From Pardosa pseudoannulata (lineage: Eukaryota; Arthropoda; Arachnida; Araneae; Lycosidae): a stretch of DNA of 64,000 nt. Positions 11,451 through 22,329 of the stretch are shown in pieces; the stretch's first letter is position 1; every line of letters begins with the position of its first letter. Under the pieces are notes generated by a model. It searched no databases and had not been told where the DNA came from. It saw only the letters and a program-made list of their open reading frames with translations. A program made the position numbers and the translations under genes. The stretch covers positions 133,350,073-133,414,072 of the forward strand of contig CM063502.1 in the NCBI GenBank assembly GCA_032207245.1, given 5' to 3'.

Positions 11451-11670
11451 GTTGAAAAAGCATTATATTCAGTTTACGATTCCGTTTCCCGATGGAGAAT
11501 GTGTGGATTTCTTGTGTGATAGCGAAAAATTTTCAACTGAGTAAAAGCCGTATCATACTGTCAATCTGAAAGAAAATAAATCGGTAGAAAAATTTTCGCT
11601 GTCACAGGAGAAACCAGACCATTCTTCATTTAAAAAAAGAATCATAAACTGAATGCGTTACTTTTTCAAC
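11451..11670. repeat. Foldback (inverted-repeat) element
   Basis: An arm starting GTTGAAAAAGCATTATATTC is mirrored by an arm ending CTTTTTCAAC at 11670. The pairing runs through CAGTTTA(C/T)GATTC and GATAGCGAAAAATTTTC / GAAAATTTTCGCTGTC, giving imperfect arms of about 85-90 bp around a loop of about 45 bp. A smaller hairpin (CGACAGG...CCTGTCG) lies just upstream at about 11378-11400. It looks like a foldback MITE; no target duplication was resolved. Confidence 0.6.
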
Positions 11671-11679
11671 TTTCAACGT

Positions 11680-13641
11680 ATACAGGTTGACGTGCAATAG
11701 GGCTTTAAGAATGTTGCTGAAAGAAAGATCATCAAAAACATTCATACGTTAATAGTTGTTCTTTAAGGCTCTTAAACGATTTTGAAGCAATGCATGCTTT
11801 TTTATTTCTGGAATTTATAACTATATTTTCACACTCTTTTATTTCTAGGAAACTAAAATGTATTAAAATACCGTATGTATATTCATTCATAAAGCGATTT
11901 CAACAAGAATTGCTATATAGAACACGTAAGAGTGATTTGTTTCATCAGATTTTTTATTCTATTCGAGTAATGGTATCATGATTTTAGTAAAGTCATTTAC
12001 TTAAAAGGAATAGCTTGCAATGCTTTTATTACATTTATCTATTTTTTCCATCATAACAAAATATAGCTGAAGAGACTGAGTAGAACATGACAGTTCTTGC
12101 CTTCAAAACCTAAGGGATATGTTACGACACATAGCCATGTCACGACAGAAAATAAAATACCTGCGAAACAAAATCATGTATCGTAACGAAATATACATTA
12201 TTAGATTAGTAGTCACCCTTACTTTCAAAATCGAACTCCCGCTGTATAGTCACTTATTCAATGTGGTTGATTTTTATATTGAAATAAAAAGAGAGGATAG
12301 TCAAGGGAGATAAATGGGAATATTTAAGGAAATCTGAAGGTTTAATAAATGTTTACAATCAAATATAGATCACAAAATATATTTATTTTTAGAGTATATA
12401 TCTATTTTTTCCTGTAAAATTTGTGAGAAATATATTAAATAAGTGCTACACAAACAAACAGCATAGATAACTGATGCGATCGTCAATATTTATATAAAAA
12501 GGTAATAGATTAAGAAATTTAAATATTAAAGAATGAAATAGATTATAAAATTTTAACAAATTAGTAAATTGTAATTTAAATATGAAAGAATAAAATATTC
12601 TAAAATTTTAACAAATTGGTAAATTGTAAATCCTTATTTAAATTATTTATAATTAATGATACTAATAGTATTATGATTCACGTTTTAACACAAATCATAT
12701 ACTTATTAAACTGGAAATCTTTTCCCATTTTACAAGAAATTTTTCTGACAGGGCTCCTTAAATATGGATAAAATTTCAATTTTTGGCTCAAATTACCATT
12801 CTAATATTTCTACAGATGCATACAAAATCTAAAATCTATATCCACGATATTTAAAAACTTACTTACGTATATGATTTTATTTATATGGCTTTTTCTATAG
12901 CAAATGACAAGTTTAATAACTTTACTCCATGTTTGTTTCCTTTAAATGCCATGCATTAAAAATGCTAAGACTCTTTTTTTTCTTAGTATTTAATAAACCT
13001 GAGATAAACTTTTTTATACAGTTTCTTATAATCCATAGAATAAAATTATGCTTGGAATCAGCAATACAATACTTATTTCTTTTTTTTTCATATACAAATA
13101 TATAAAAGAAACCATCAATTTTATTGTTCTTCACTGTAAGGGTCTGAATTTTTTTTATAAATATAAATTTAGAGATATTTGAGAATCCATGCACTACTTT
13201 GTCTAGAAGTCTTTAATAGATCTCAAAATGTTTTTTGGACTAACCATGTAAATATTTGAAAAAAGTAATAAAGATTTTAGAAACTTTTAGGAATCATAAA
13301 AAGCTAAATTTTAATTAAATAAATTGTTCAAACATACTTTACTTTCTGGAAACGGATTGAATTGAATTTTAAAATACAAAACAATTATAACTTTTTCTGT
13401 AAAACTTAAATAAAAAAATGTAAGGTAACATGTTCCTTAAACGAAAAAAAATATTAATTAGAATACATTTAAGAAACAGATAATAAATACGGGTAACTAA
13501 TAATCACTTGCAAATGCAAACAAGAATTTAGTTTTTACATTAAAATTTCGATTTTTATTTGGTAAAGAAATATTTCACATTTATAGGAAAAATACAAAAT
13601 TCTATTTAAATGGTTCTAAAAACAAAGTTCTAGAATATTAC
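11680..13641. other. Lipase intron 1, no recognised feature
   Basis: AT-rich intronic DNA between the foldback element and exon 1. Several short ORFs occur, but none shows family resemblance, splice context or composition unlike its surroundings. Confidence 0.5.
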
Positions 13642-13810
13642 CTATTCGGGCATACTGAATATTTTCGATGTATATTGGAAGGCCAAAGGTGTAATCATAA
13701 GGAAAATATTCAGACGTAAAATTCCATGAGGCTGGATGTGTTATAACAACACCAACGCATAAAGCGAAATATATACAAAAGTAAGCGTTCATCACGAATT
13801 TGCTTTGCAT
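13642..13810 (-). CDS. Pancreatic-type lipase, exon 1 (signal peptide)
   Basis: The exon has 56 codons plus one base. The protein starts MQSKFVMNAY, then a hydrophobic stretch FCIYFALCVGVVIT acts as a probable signal peptide, followed by a polar N-terminal extension ending IENIQYARIG. Met1 and Met7 are both possible starts. The donor is ATAG/GTAATA. Joined to exon 2 the reading continues ARIG-EKRCMKQLDCF, with the Gly codon split across the intron, which supports the model strongly. Secretion would fit an extracellular or digestive lipase. Introns 1-3 are about 4.9, 5.7 and 1.4 kb, long because of inserted repeats. Substrate (triglyceride or phospholipid) cannot be told without the lid and C-terminal exons. 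Confidence 0.88.
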
Positions 13811-13880
13811 ACAAAAATTTCTTGCTGAGGGAATGCTGTCTGTTTCAAGATTTTATTTAAGCGAGTGATAAGGTGATATA
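13811..13880 (-). promoter_or_regulatory. Possible core promoter of the lipase gene
   Basis: On the minus strand a TATA-like TTAAATAAAA lies at about 13851-13860. A TCAGCA initiator-like sequence lies about 34 bp downstream near 13823-13828, leaving a very short leader before the ATG. Such weak motifs are common in AT-rich DNA. Confidence 0.25.
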
Positions 13881-13889
13881 CACGAAAAA

Positions 13890-14880
13890 TTCAAGATCAT
13901 AGTCTATTTTGCTTATAAGCTGATAACTGTCAGAACTCGTGGCGTTGATAAAACACAGTTGCGTCATACATGCCTTGATTTTTCAAAATAAACAAAGAAA
14001 CTTCTCTTTTAAAACAGCTGTATATATCCGGGTATCGCAATTCATCGATATCTTAATGCTTACACCTGTAAGGTGAAATATTGTTTATCAAATCTATTCA
14101 CCCTTTTAATCAAGGAATTGCCAAAAGAAGATAGTCTCAAATATACTAATCTTAAGCAAATCGAAACAAACTTTGATCATTTACTTTGTTTAAAATTTAA
14201 AATCACCTAGGTAAAAGGAATTCTATGCAGCAGCGATTTTTTTAAATTGCTTTTGAGATAATATGAAAAATTAGCACTTTTCAAATGAAAACTTTATTTT
14301 GCTTTAATTTAATATAATAAATAGGACTTTTTCTATAAGAAAAACATTATTAACAACTCTTCTGTAGAAAGGAACTGGTGGGCGAATTTTTCACTACTTC
14401 TTTGATTACACCAAATGTCATTTAAAGGTATGAGAAGAATAATAGCTCACTATTATTTATTTTAGAAATAATACTATTTGTAAATAATACAAAATTTTAT
14501 CTAATATAGCAAAAGTTGAGTAATTTGTTTTTACAACATAGTTGCAATGATAAAAAATATGATTTAAAGATATTACAATTTTTCCAAAAAGTCGAAGACG
14601 CTTTTTAAATTGGAGTTCTGCAAATTATTTATCTATTACAAAAATATAATATATAGAACTTTGATATAATCTAAAACTCAATATTCATATTTCCTTCTAC
14701 TTTTTGAAACTGAGAGTTAAAATTCAGATAATAGAGATATTGAAACGTATATTTACTGAAAAAATATGAAAGCAACTTTTGTAGCTTTTAACTAATACAG
14801 TGAAAACAAATATATTGATTTTTTCAAAATGGAATGACTAAATATTATAATTAATCGAACATACCAAACGATGTTTGCTA
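13890..14880. other. Intergenic, nothing recognised
   Basis: AT-rich sequence upstream of the lipase gene. I saw no element ends or credible coding sequence. Confidence 0.5.
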
Positions 14881-15028
14881 AACGATGGCCGAATAGCGCG
14901 TTGCTCTTGGGAACCGGAGATCACGGGTTCGAATTCCGCTTTTCAGAATCGGCTTTAAGCAGTAGGTCCCGGTCTCATTAACCTCGTATGAAAAACAGAA
15001 GACCCTAGCTCTCCAAACCAAACCAAAT
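14881..15028 (+). repeat. tRNA-derived SINE (family 1)
   Basis: The head is GATGGCCGAATAGCG with a B box GGGTTCGAATTCC. It is followed by the family body CGGCTTTAAGCAGTAGGTCC and the tail CTCCAAACCAAACCAAA. It is the left member of a head-on inverted pair with 15052-15214. Confidence 0.85.
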
Positions 15029-15051
15029 GGAACATCCTTTCTTACCCGGAA

Positions 15052-15214
15052 GGTTTGGTTTGGAGATCCACGGTCTTACTCCCGAGGGTTGATGAGACCA
15101 GAACCTACTGCTCAAAGCCGATTCCGAACGTCTACGAATAACCATGCCAGCAACGGGATTCGAAAGTGCAAACTCCGGTACCGAAGAGCATCGTTCTACC
15201 ATTCGACCATCGTT
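15052..15214 (-). repeat. tRNA-derived SINE (family 1), inverted partner
   Basis: On the minus strand this is a fuller copy: GATGGTCGAATGGTAGAACG, then TTTCGAATCCCGTTGCTGGC, the body with GAGCAGTAGGTTCTGGTCTC, and the tail CTCCAAACCAAACC. The tails of the two SINEs face each other across 23 bp. Confidence 0.87.
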
Positions 15215-16215
15215 TGGATCTTTTCCGCAAGAGCTACAAAGATTTGTGGCACCATTCCTGCCAAGTACCCTGCACGCAGGAGGCAAAATTTAGGGGCGTC
15301 AGATTCCGCTAGTGTCTTATAAACTGGCTGTAAATATGAGTCTCTGTGCAAGGACGAATGCATTAATAAATATACTGAACACATTGGACTAACTATTATA
15401 ACGTATTACTATCACTTTTTTTATAATCAAAACTTTTCTATATATTTCCTTTTAATGAATATTATCCCATGCCATTCCTCCCTTACTTTCCGTCCAAAAG
15501 AAATTATGTAATTTTATCCATGAAAACTCTTCCGAGGCGAAATTAAAGAACTCAAGCCATATCGTTTGTTTTGAGTACTTTAAAAATGGAATTTTTTTTG
15601 GAAAGTTTATATTGTTACTTTTACTGCTTGTTTCATAGTATGGCAGATACCCCTTGCTTATTTTGCCCAACATCAATAAATAAATTTTATGTTTTATGCA
15701 TTTTAAAATTATATAAGTGTGTTCGAAAAAAAAGCTGCCCATAGAAGTTCAACCCACCAGGAACAGATCTTTATTTCTATCTCTGAATGGAAAATTATAT
15801 ATTAGGCCACTAGAGGGTGTTAATAATTTGTAAAATATACATCTTAAATATACTATCATTTACATGACAGTTTCATTATCAATATAAAGCAGGAAAAAAA
15901 TACCATGATTTGCATACTGTGTGGATGTTTTCTTACTTTAGCACAGGAAAAGACTTTTTGACAATATTTCCTGGAAAAATATGCACAGAAGAATTCACAG
16001 AAGAATGTGCTTAGCTTTTTTATTTTTATTTTACCTGTAAAAACTTCTCAATCAGTAAAGGAGCGCAAATGATTATGCACCTGCTTTAAAAGTTGAAAAT
16101 AAGATAATTAACAAATGTAATGGTTCCATTTTCTTATAAAGCATTCTTTGACTCAGAATTTTATCTGGTTCAGTAGCAACGTTGTTGCCATTTTCAGGGT
16201 CATTTATTATCTTAC
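15215..16215. other. Intergenic; GC-richer 115 bp, otherwise nothing recognised
   Basis: 15215-15330 is clearly less AT-rich than its surroundings and directly flanks the SINE head. It may be part of an older repeat. The rest is AT-rich with no credible feature. Confidence 0.4.
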
Positions 16216-16624
16216 CTTTTGTTTGAGTTTATCGTCACATAGAATCCAAGACTGAGAAATAACATCAGCAACTCGTCTACGTTCTCTGTATTCCACTGGG
16301 AAAACCAAGGTTTTTTTGGTATGAAGTTTTTAAAGTCTCTACTGAAATTTCGTTCTTTTCGTCTTTTTCTTTTGGTCTTCACAGGTACTTTCTCCTTCCC
16401 CTTTTAGTTTTTCAACTTCTTTCTGTACTTCTTCCTTGTTTCAGACGTCGTTTTACTTGATCCAAGCTCTTCTTAAAGGGATTGACCTGATAGAAATCTA
16501 TATTTCCATCTCTATAAGAATACAGTTTGAAATTAATAGTTTTGTGATAAGCTCCAAACGTTCTTCTTGATCTGCTATCAAAAATTTCATTAACAATTAT
16601 CTTCTGTAATAGTTCTTCGTACAT
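16216..16624 (-). pseudogene. Broken coding remnant of unknown family
   Basis: On the minus strand an ORF begins MYEELLQKIIVNEIFDSRSR and continues RTFGAYHKTINFKLYSYRDG to SLDQVKRRLKQ. A -1 shift near 16437 then gives a Lys/Glu-rich coiled-coil-like stretch (EEVQKEVEKLKGEGE). Two in-frame stops follow, and then coding-like sequence VEYRERRRVADVISQSWILC up to KLKQK before a good GTAAG donor at 16215. Composition and the donor suggest a former exon. The breaks fall near homopolymers, so sequencing error is an alternative to decay. I do not recognise the family. Confidence 0.5.
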
Positions 16625-19600
16625 TTACTAACTGGTTGGAAGTTACAAATGGTTTGAAAGATGATGTCAAAGACTGAATATTCGATGATCCCCCCCCCCA
16701 AAAAAAAAAAAAAATGTTGTCTGTGGATTTTTTTTTCTTTTTTTAATGATCTTCATAATGGATGATCTGGACGGCTGGAGTTGAGGTATATGGAGATGAT
16801 TTGTAATAGGTGCAAGTTTACAATGGTCTAAATGCAATGATTATTTTGTATTAAAACAATTGTTTAAAATATTACCTTAAAAATACTCAGAGAAGATGTT
16901 GAACGAGAATCAGAGAGAGCTAGAAGTGAGAGTGAGGAACGAAGAATAAAGAATAATCCAATTAAAGAACTGACATACCAGTCTATCCAAACAAGCAAAT
17001 TTGTAATGTATGGCTGGCAATAGTAAAGGAAAAATTAGATGAATATTAGTGTAAAAGAAGTAAGACTACTGACATTTTAAATTAGATATATAAATTTTCT
17101 CATAGAAATTCGACTTTCATTGATTTTTAATTGGCTAATAATAATAAATTAGAACCCACTTAAGATAATGTACTTCAAATTTGAGTTACAAAACAGAAGG
17201 ATTGATATTTTAAAGTATGCAAAATGTAGTTAACTCAGCCAACTTCTGACTCAGTAGGAGGCGAAAAACTGTTAGGAGCAAAAGGTACTGCAAAAAGCTC
17301 TATAAATATTACTGTGTAATATCTTGATAACTCTGAAGGCCAAGAACAGAAAAAAACCCAGCAAAACTATTATTTGCTTCATAAAAAGTGAATTAAGTTC
17401 AAGAATAAACGAAATTCGTCAGAGAAGAAACTAAATTGTTATTCATATGATTTTGAGTCATCCAAACAACGCAGTCTTTTACAAACCTTAAGTAAAATAA
17501 GGATAAGGAAATTTAGTCCTTTCATTCCCAGTACATCCCGTGTGATACAGCTTCTCTTTCTCTCCTGTGTCAAATCTATCTCTTCTGATACTACTCGAAG
17601 GCATAAGTGAAAGGATATCATTCCCCATGCTCAAGGAAACAAACATACGCTGAGCGTTAAGGCAACGGTGCGATATATTAAACACTGGAAGTAAACGATC
17701 CATATTAACTGAGATACGCTGATAGTGTTAAAGTTAAAATATTCAAGAAGTTTAAATTTAAAATGGTGCTATAAGTGCAATTTTCATTAAGGTGCGATCA
17801 TATTAATTATCTATAACTAAACAATTTTATACAGATAAAGTTATAACTATGGGAATAAAAATAATTTTTTTTAAAAATCAGTTTGAACTTTCCTTGTTTA
17901 TTTCATTAATTAATAGAAATCCTATTTTGTATGTTACATGGCATAAAATTTCTCTTTAAAAATTCGCGAGATAATTTTTTTTAAATATATACAAGAAAAG
18001 TACACTTAATGACAATATGCAGAATCATAAAATAAATTCAGAAATTGACTAGTTTATAAGATATTAACTAGTTATTAAAGATATTACTAGACATTAACTA
18101 GTTTTCTTTTTGAAATTGCTTATTTGCTCTTGGTTTGATTTTTGCCCCCGACTATTTGTGCTAAGGAAGGAAACATGTACTTTTCCACTTTTTAAAAATA
18201 ATTAATTTTTGTTTATTAATTTAATTTTATTCCGGTAACTTTATCAGAAGTCTAAGGATTAAGAACCATTTAAAATTTTATTTTTAAGTTTTTGTATGTT
18301 TCATTTTTAAATTTTTGTACATTTCATTCTTAAATTTTTGTGTATTCTTCATATTTATGGAAAGAATTTTTTTCTAATCGATTAGAAAAATAGTATTAAG
18401 ATCATAGGTTTAATAAGAATGAGGTTACATTTTACATTTTGACAGTTTTTATAACCGTGTTTCCAATTTTTTCCAATCCTTTATAGACGTTTTGAAAAAA
18501 AATTCTTTCTTGATAAATTGAATGAAATTTCAGAGCTCTAAATAATATTGAAGTTCCCATTGAAATATACTGTGATATGATTAGAAGTTTGAACTCTCAA
18601 TTTTAATAAGATTTTTTTAAATGAATATACTAATAGACCAGTTTTTACTAAAGAATTGAAATCAGTTTTTAATCTAAGATCAGAAAATAAATTGCCACAT
18701 TTATTCGAAAAAGAAGCTATTTTTTTATTTTACAACAATTATATATAAAACACAATTTATCAATGCTTGCCATAATCTTAAAGAAGAGTGTCCGTGGGTT
18801 TGTATATCTCGGAATTTCGTCTACAGTTTTGTTCCGATACCATTGAAATTTTGCCCACTAAATCTTCTTGACGAGGGACAGATGACTGTATACTTTAAAA
18901 TTTCCCGAGACTTTAATTAAAGGAGATATTAATTGAAGCCTTTAAAGCACTAACTTCTTCGCCTTTCACGCGACTTTCCTGCGACGCTCGGAGAAATGGC
19001 ACTCACGAAGATGTTTGATGAATGTTTCAGACATTTCAAATTTTCCATCTGTTCATTCTAGAAGGACATTGATGAACAATATAAAAATATGACGTGAATG
19101 GTATAACCTGCAATTTATTCTGATCATCTGCACTATTTCTTCATCGCTTTTTTTTTTTTTTCTTTTTTTAATAATGATACTTCCTAATTTATACTAATAT
19201 TTTTCACAGGTAAATTTTGAAACATTTTTACGAAGCGAATTTTTGAATTGTCTTGTAAATTTTGGCAATTTTTTTTATTCGGTAGGTACTTGCATCATTG
19301 AAGAGTCCAGAATTTTCTCTCTCGAATTGTGCAGTAATATACAAATATTTTTAACGATTTTTTTTTTAAACTCAAAATTCTATTTGAGCATTTAATAATT
19401 TCGTGAATTTTCATCTGAATGACACGAACTTTTTTTTGAACGCAACAAAACAAATATTTAAGTTGTGGATTTTACAAATATTTTTGCTTTTAGAGTAAAC
19501 TCTCAATATCTCTGTAAATTCTCATGTGACCACCATTTCCTAATTTATCGGAGGTAAAATATCATGGCACCTTAGAAGCAAGATTAGAGCTTTTCCCAAC

Positions 19601-21449
19601 GGAAACCGTAAATTGAAAATAACGGGATTTTATTTTTGAATTCAAATTATGAGTTCCGGACGTATTATATGTGTCTTACATATGAGCCAACATGCCAGAT
19701 ATTTTGTTTGTTTGCTGGGCAAACATAATGCATTGTGTACTCTATAGCTTTGCGTTAAAATGTTTCTTTTGTATGTAAAAAATTTATAGTTTGATTGGAA
19801 CTTCATAAAGTTTTGCACTATTCACTTACAATCAAAATAATCAACTTTAAAATAAAATATCAAATTCCATGTTTACGTGGATACTTCAGATAGCACTGTA
19901 ATATTTGACAGTTTAGTGCATGTTGTTAAAATTTTAATTAAAATTTCTTATCGGGGGTATTAATGAGCGAAATATTCAGGTACTTTTTAATATATTTAAA
20001 TTGTGATTTATTTAGAAATATGTAAATGATTTTAATTCTAACCTAGTTTTGTAGTAGAAAATTTTATGAAGTAATTCATTAAATGTCATTCTAGACTAAC
20101 GTAATAATGTTTGTAAATCATAACATTTTATCAGTTTAAGTTTATTTTGTCGAACATTCCTATTCATTCCAAAAGTTTTATCTAGTAGATCTGATAATGA
20201 TAATGATTTATATCAAAGTTTAATTTAGAAAGTTTAGCTTATTACAACAGGATAAATAATCACATTACGAAACATTGCTTATAACTATTTTCATCTGAAG
20301 TAAAAGATAATGAAGACAAGAATATTTAATGTATATTATATTCTCGAATTCCTTTTATCTAAACCAATTATTAACTTATTAACTTTTTACTTTTATTTGG
20401 GATTAAAATCCTGATTTTTAAAACATTAAGGATATTAGTTACTTCTGAGTTCACACATGATTAAAAAAGGAAAAAGAATGACTAGAAATGTCAGGAACAT
20501 GAAATGTGCTGAACATTGTTATGAATTAATTATTCTTTCTTACATTAAAGGCTTTTTGGGATTAAAAAAATCTGAAAAGATGTGAAGTGTGGTGGTTGCT
20601 TTCTTCCTCAAGCCTTCAAACGTTGGTAAAGGAAAGAGAGGTTCAAACCCAGTCTTGGTACATGAAAATGGTATTTCGAGGGAAAACAGAACAAGGTTCT
20701 GAAGGAAAAGATTTAGTTCTCCGAGGCTAAATATTATTACACTTCAAACTATCGAAATAACTTGATCGTACATTTATAGCTACTGAATTGCTTAAGAGAA
20801 AACTTTTTCTGTTATTGGATAGATGTGTTTGTGAAATAAGTAATACCATTAAGGATCATACAAATAAATGTCTGGCCTTCATTTGTTATTAATAATCTTC
20901 ATTTATTATTAGATTGTATTGCTGTAACTGAAAATGCTGGCATATACAGAAATCTTTTTATTTTTTCAAGACACTGTTGGGTATGAGTCATGTTCTGCTC
21001 TAACATTGCCGTACGATTTTACTATAGGTGTTGATAATTTTACTCATGAGTAATCATAGAACTTTATAATTTTCTATGTACCCACCAGTTTTTTGAACCC
21101 AAACAATAGATTGCCCGTTCATTATTGAGTCGAATAGCAAGCAATTATCAGTCACAAAAAATTTTCTTGGGAAAAACTTGGGAATTTTGAATTACCTTTT
21201 TCATATTTCTGATATATGCAGTAAGAGAAACTATCGTAAATGAAAGGGAAATCTAAAATCCATGATGAGAATTCTGAATGTTTTAATTGGGGTTTACAAA
21301 CATTACCAGCCTGAAAACAGCGATGTCAAAAGCTATCTCATGTTATAAGTACGATGTGAGCAGTAATAAGTTTTATAAAATAGACTCAAAAGTAAACATT
21401 TCTTTTTTCGCAACGCATTAGGTGATACAGGCATTATCTTAATGCCTTA
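16625..21449. other. Long AT-rich stretch, nothing recognised
   Basis: About 4.8 kb with poly-C/poly-A and poly-T runs (for example 16690-16714 and 19149-19167). A GC-richer patch at 18955-19015 (CACGCGACTTTCCTGCGACG) might be part of an old repeat. A tRNA B-box-like GGTTCAAACCC near 20640 has no convincing A box. Confidence 0.4.
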
Positions 21450-21773
21450 ACAAGGCTGTGAACCTGGTACTCATTTAGCACCAACCGAGGAGCACGTGTC
21501 ACTTAAGGTATGCTACGGCAGCGAAAAACGTTATTCCTGCTGGGTCCTCGCAATTTAGAAGTAGCGGGGACTAAGCAGAAGATCTCCAGACTTGGCCTAC
21601 CACCCACAGAGGTACCATTTGAGAACTTGGAGGACTTTGTGATCACGAACATATTTTACGTGCCCCAGTCACCTTAAACGAACACAGCGGATCTTAGGCC
21701 GGCTCCAGCCCCGAACCCGCAACCTTTCAGTTACGAGAACGCTGCCTTAGTCGACTGAGCTAGCGCATCTCCT
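21450..21773 (-). repeat. tRNA-derived SINE (family 2), long copy
   Basis: On the minus strand the head GGAGATGCGCTAGCTCAGTC, with B-box-like GGGTTCGGGGCT, is followed by a body of about 250 bp containing GGTGACTGGGGCACG and GTACCTCTGTGGGTGGTAGG. The same head is at 2153-2224. Both copies are joined to a family-A MITE about 40 bp upstream of the head. Confidence 0.78.
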
Positions 21774-21815
21774 CAAAAGTAAGCATGACAAAGGCACTTT
21801 GAATTGATCATTTAA

Positions 21816-22324
21816 CCCATTAACGCCCGGATATTTCTGATGATTATATATTAGTAAATACCTAACATAGAAGCTATTATAAACACCTAGAAGTAAAACA
21901 AAATATGAAATTTAAACACCTTTAAATATGACATCAAGTCATCATTAGTGAGGAGGTGTCCTTTTAAAACATAATAAGATGTCTTAAAAAAAAGGAAAAC
22001 TTCGTGATAAGAGATTTATTTGCTATCATTTATGAGAAAAGTACTGAAAAGAGATGACTTATTACAGATATGGCTATTCGCCATGATTTTGACCGGTATA
22101 CGTTCAGAATACCGGCCATAATACGTTCCTATTCTAAGCTTGAAAATCACAAAATGCCGATCGAAATGACAAAATTATAGATAAGATCATATTTGAAAAT
22201 TTAGGAGATTATTCATAAGATTAATATCTATTTCCATTAAAAAGGAAGAATCGTTTCAAGAAAACAAAAACTCTACAAACTATTTTTTGACTGTCCTCAA
22301 ATGAGGACGCTGGGCGTTAATGGG
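21816..22324. mobile_element. TTAA-flanked MITE, about 510 bp (family A, right copy)
   Basis: TTAA at 21812-21815 and 22325-22328 flank inverted ends CCCATTAACGCCC(G/A)G. It is homologous over its full length, in opposite orientation, to 1597-2108. No ORF. Confidence 0.85.
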
Positions 22325-22329
22325 TTAAA

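Noticed and set aside
17439..17703. Overlapping minus-strand ORFs (MDRLLPVFNISHRCLNAQ...)
   Set aside because: Considered as an upstream exon of the 16.4-kb remnant, but splice sites and frame do not join convincingly.
20590..20670. tRNA-like B box GGTTCAAACCC
   Set aside because: No matching A box at the right distance and no similarity to the SINE families here.
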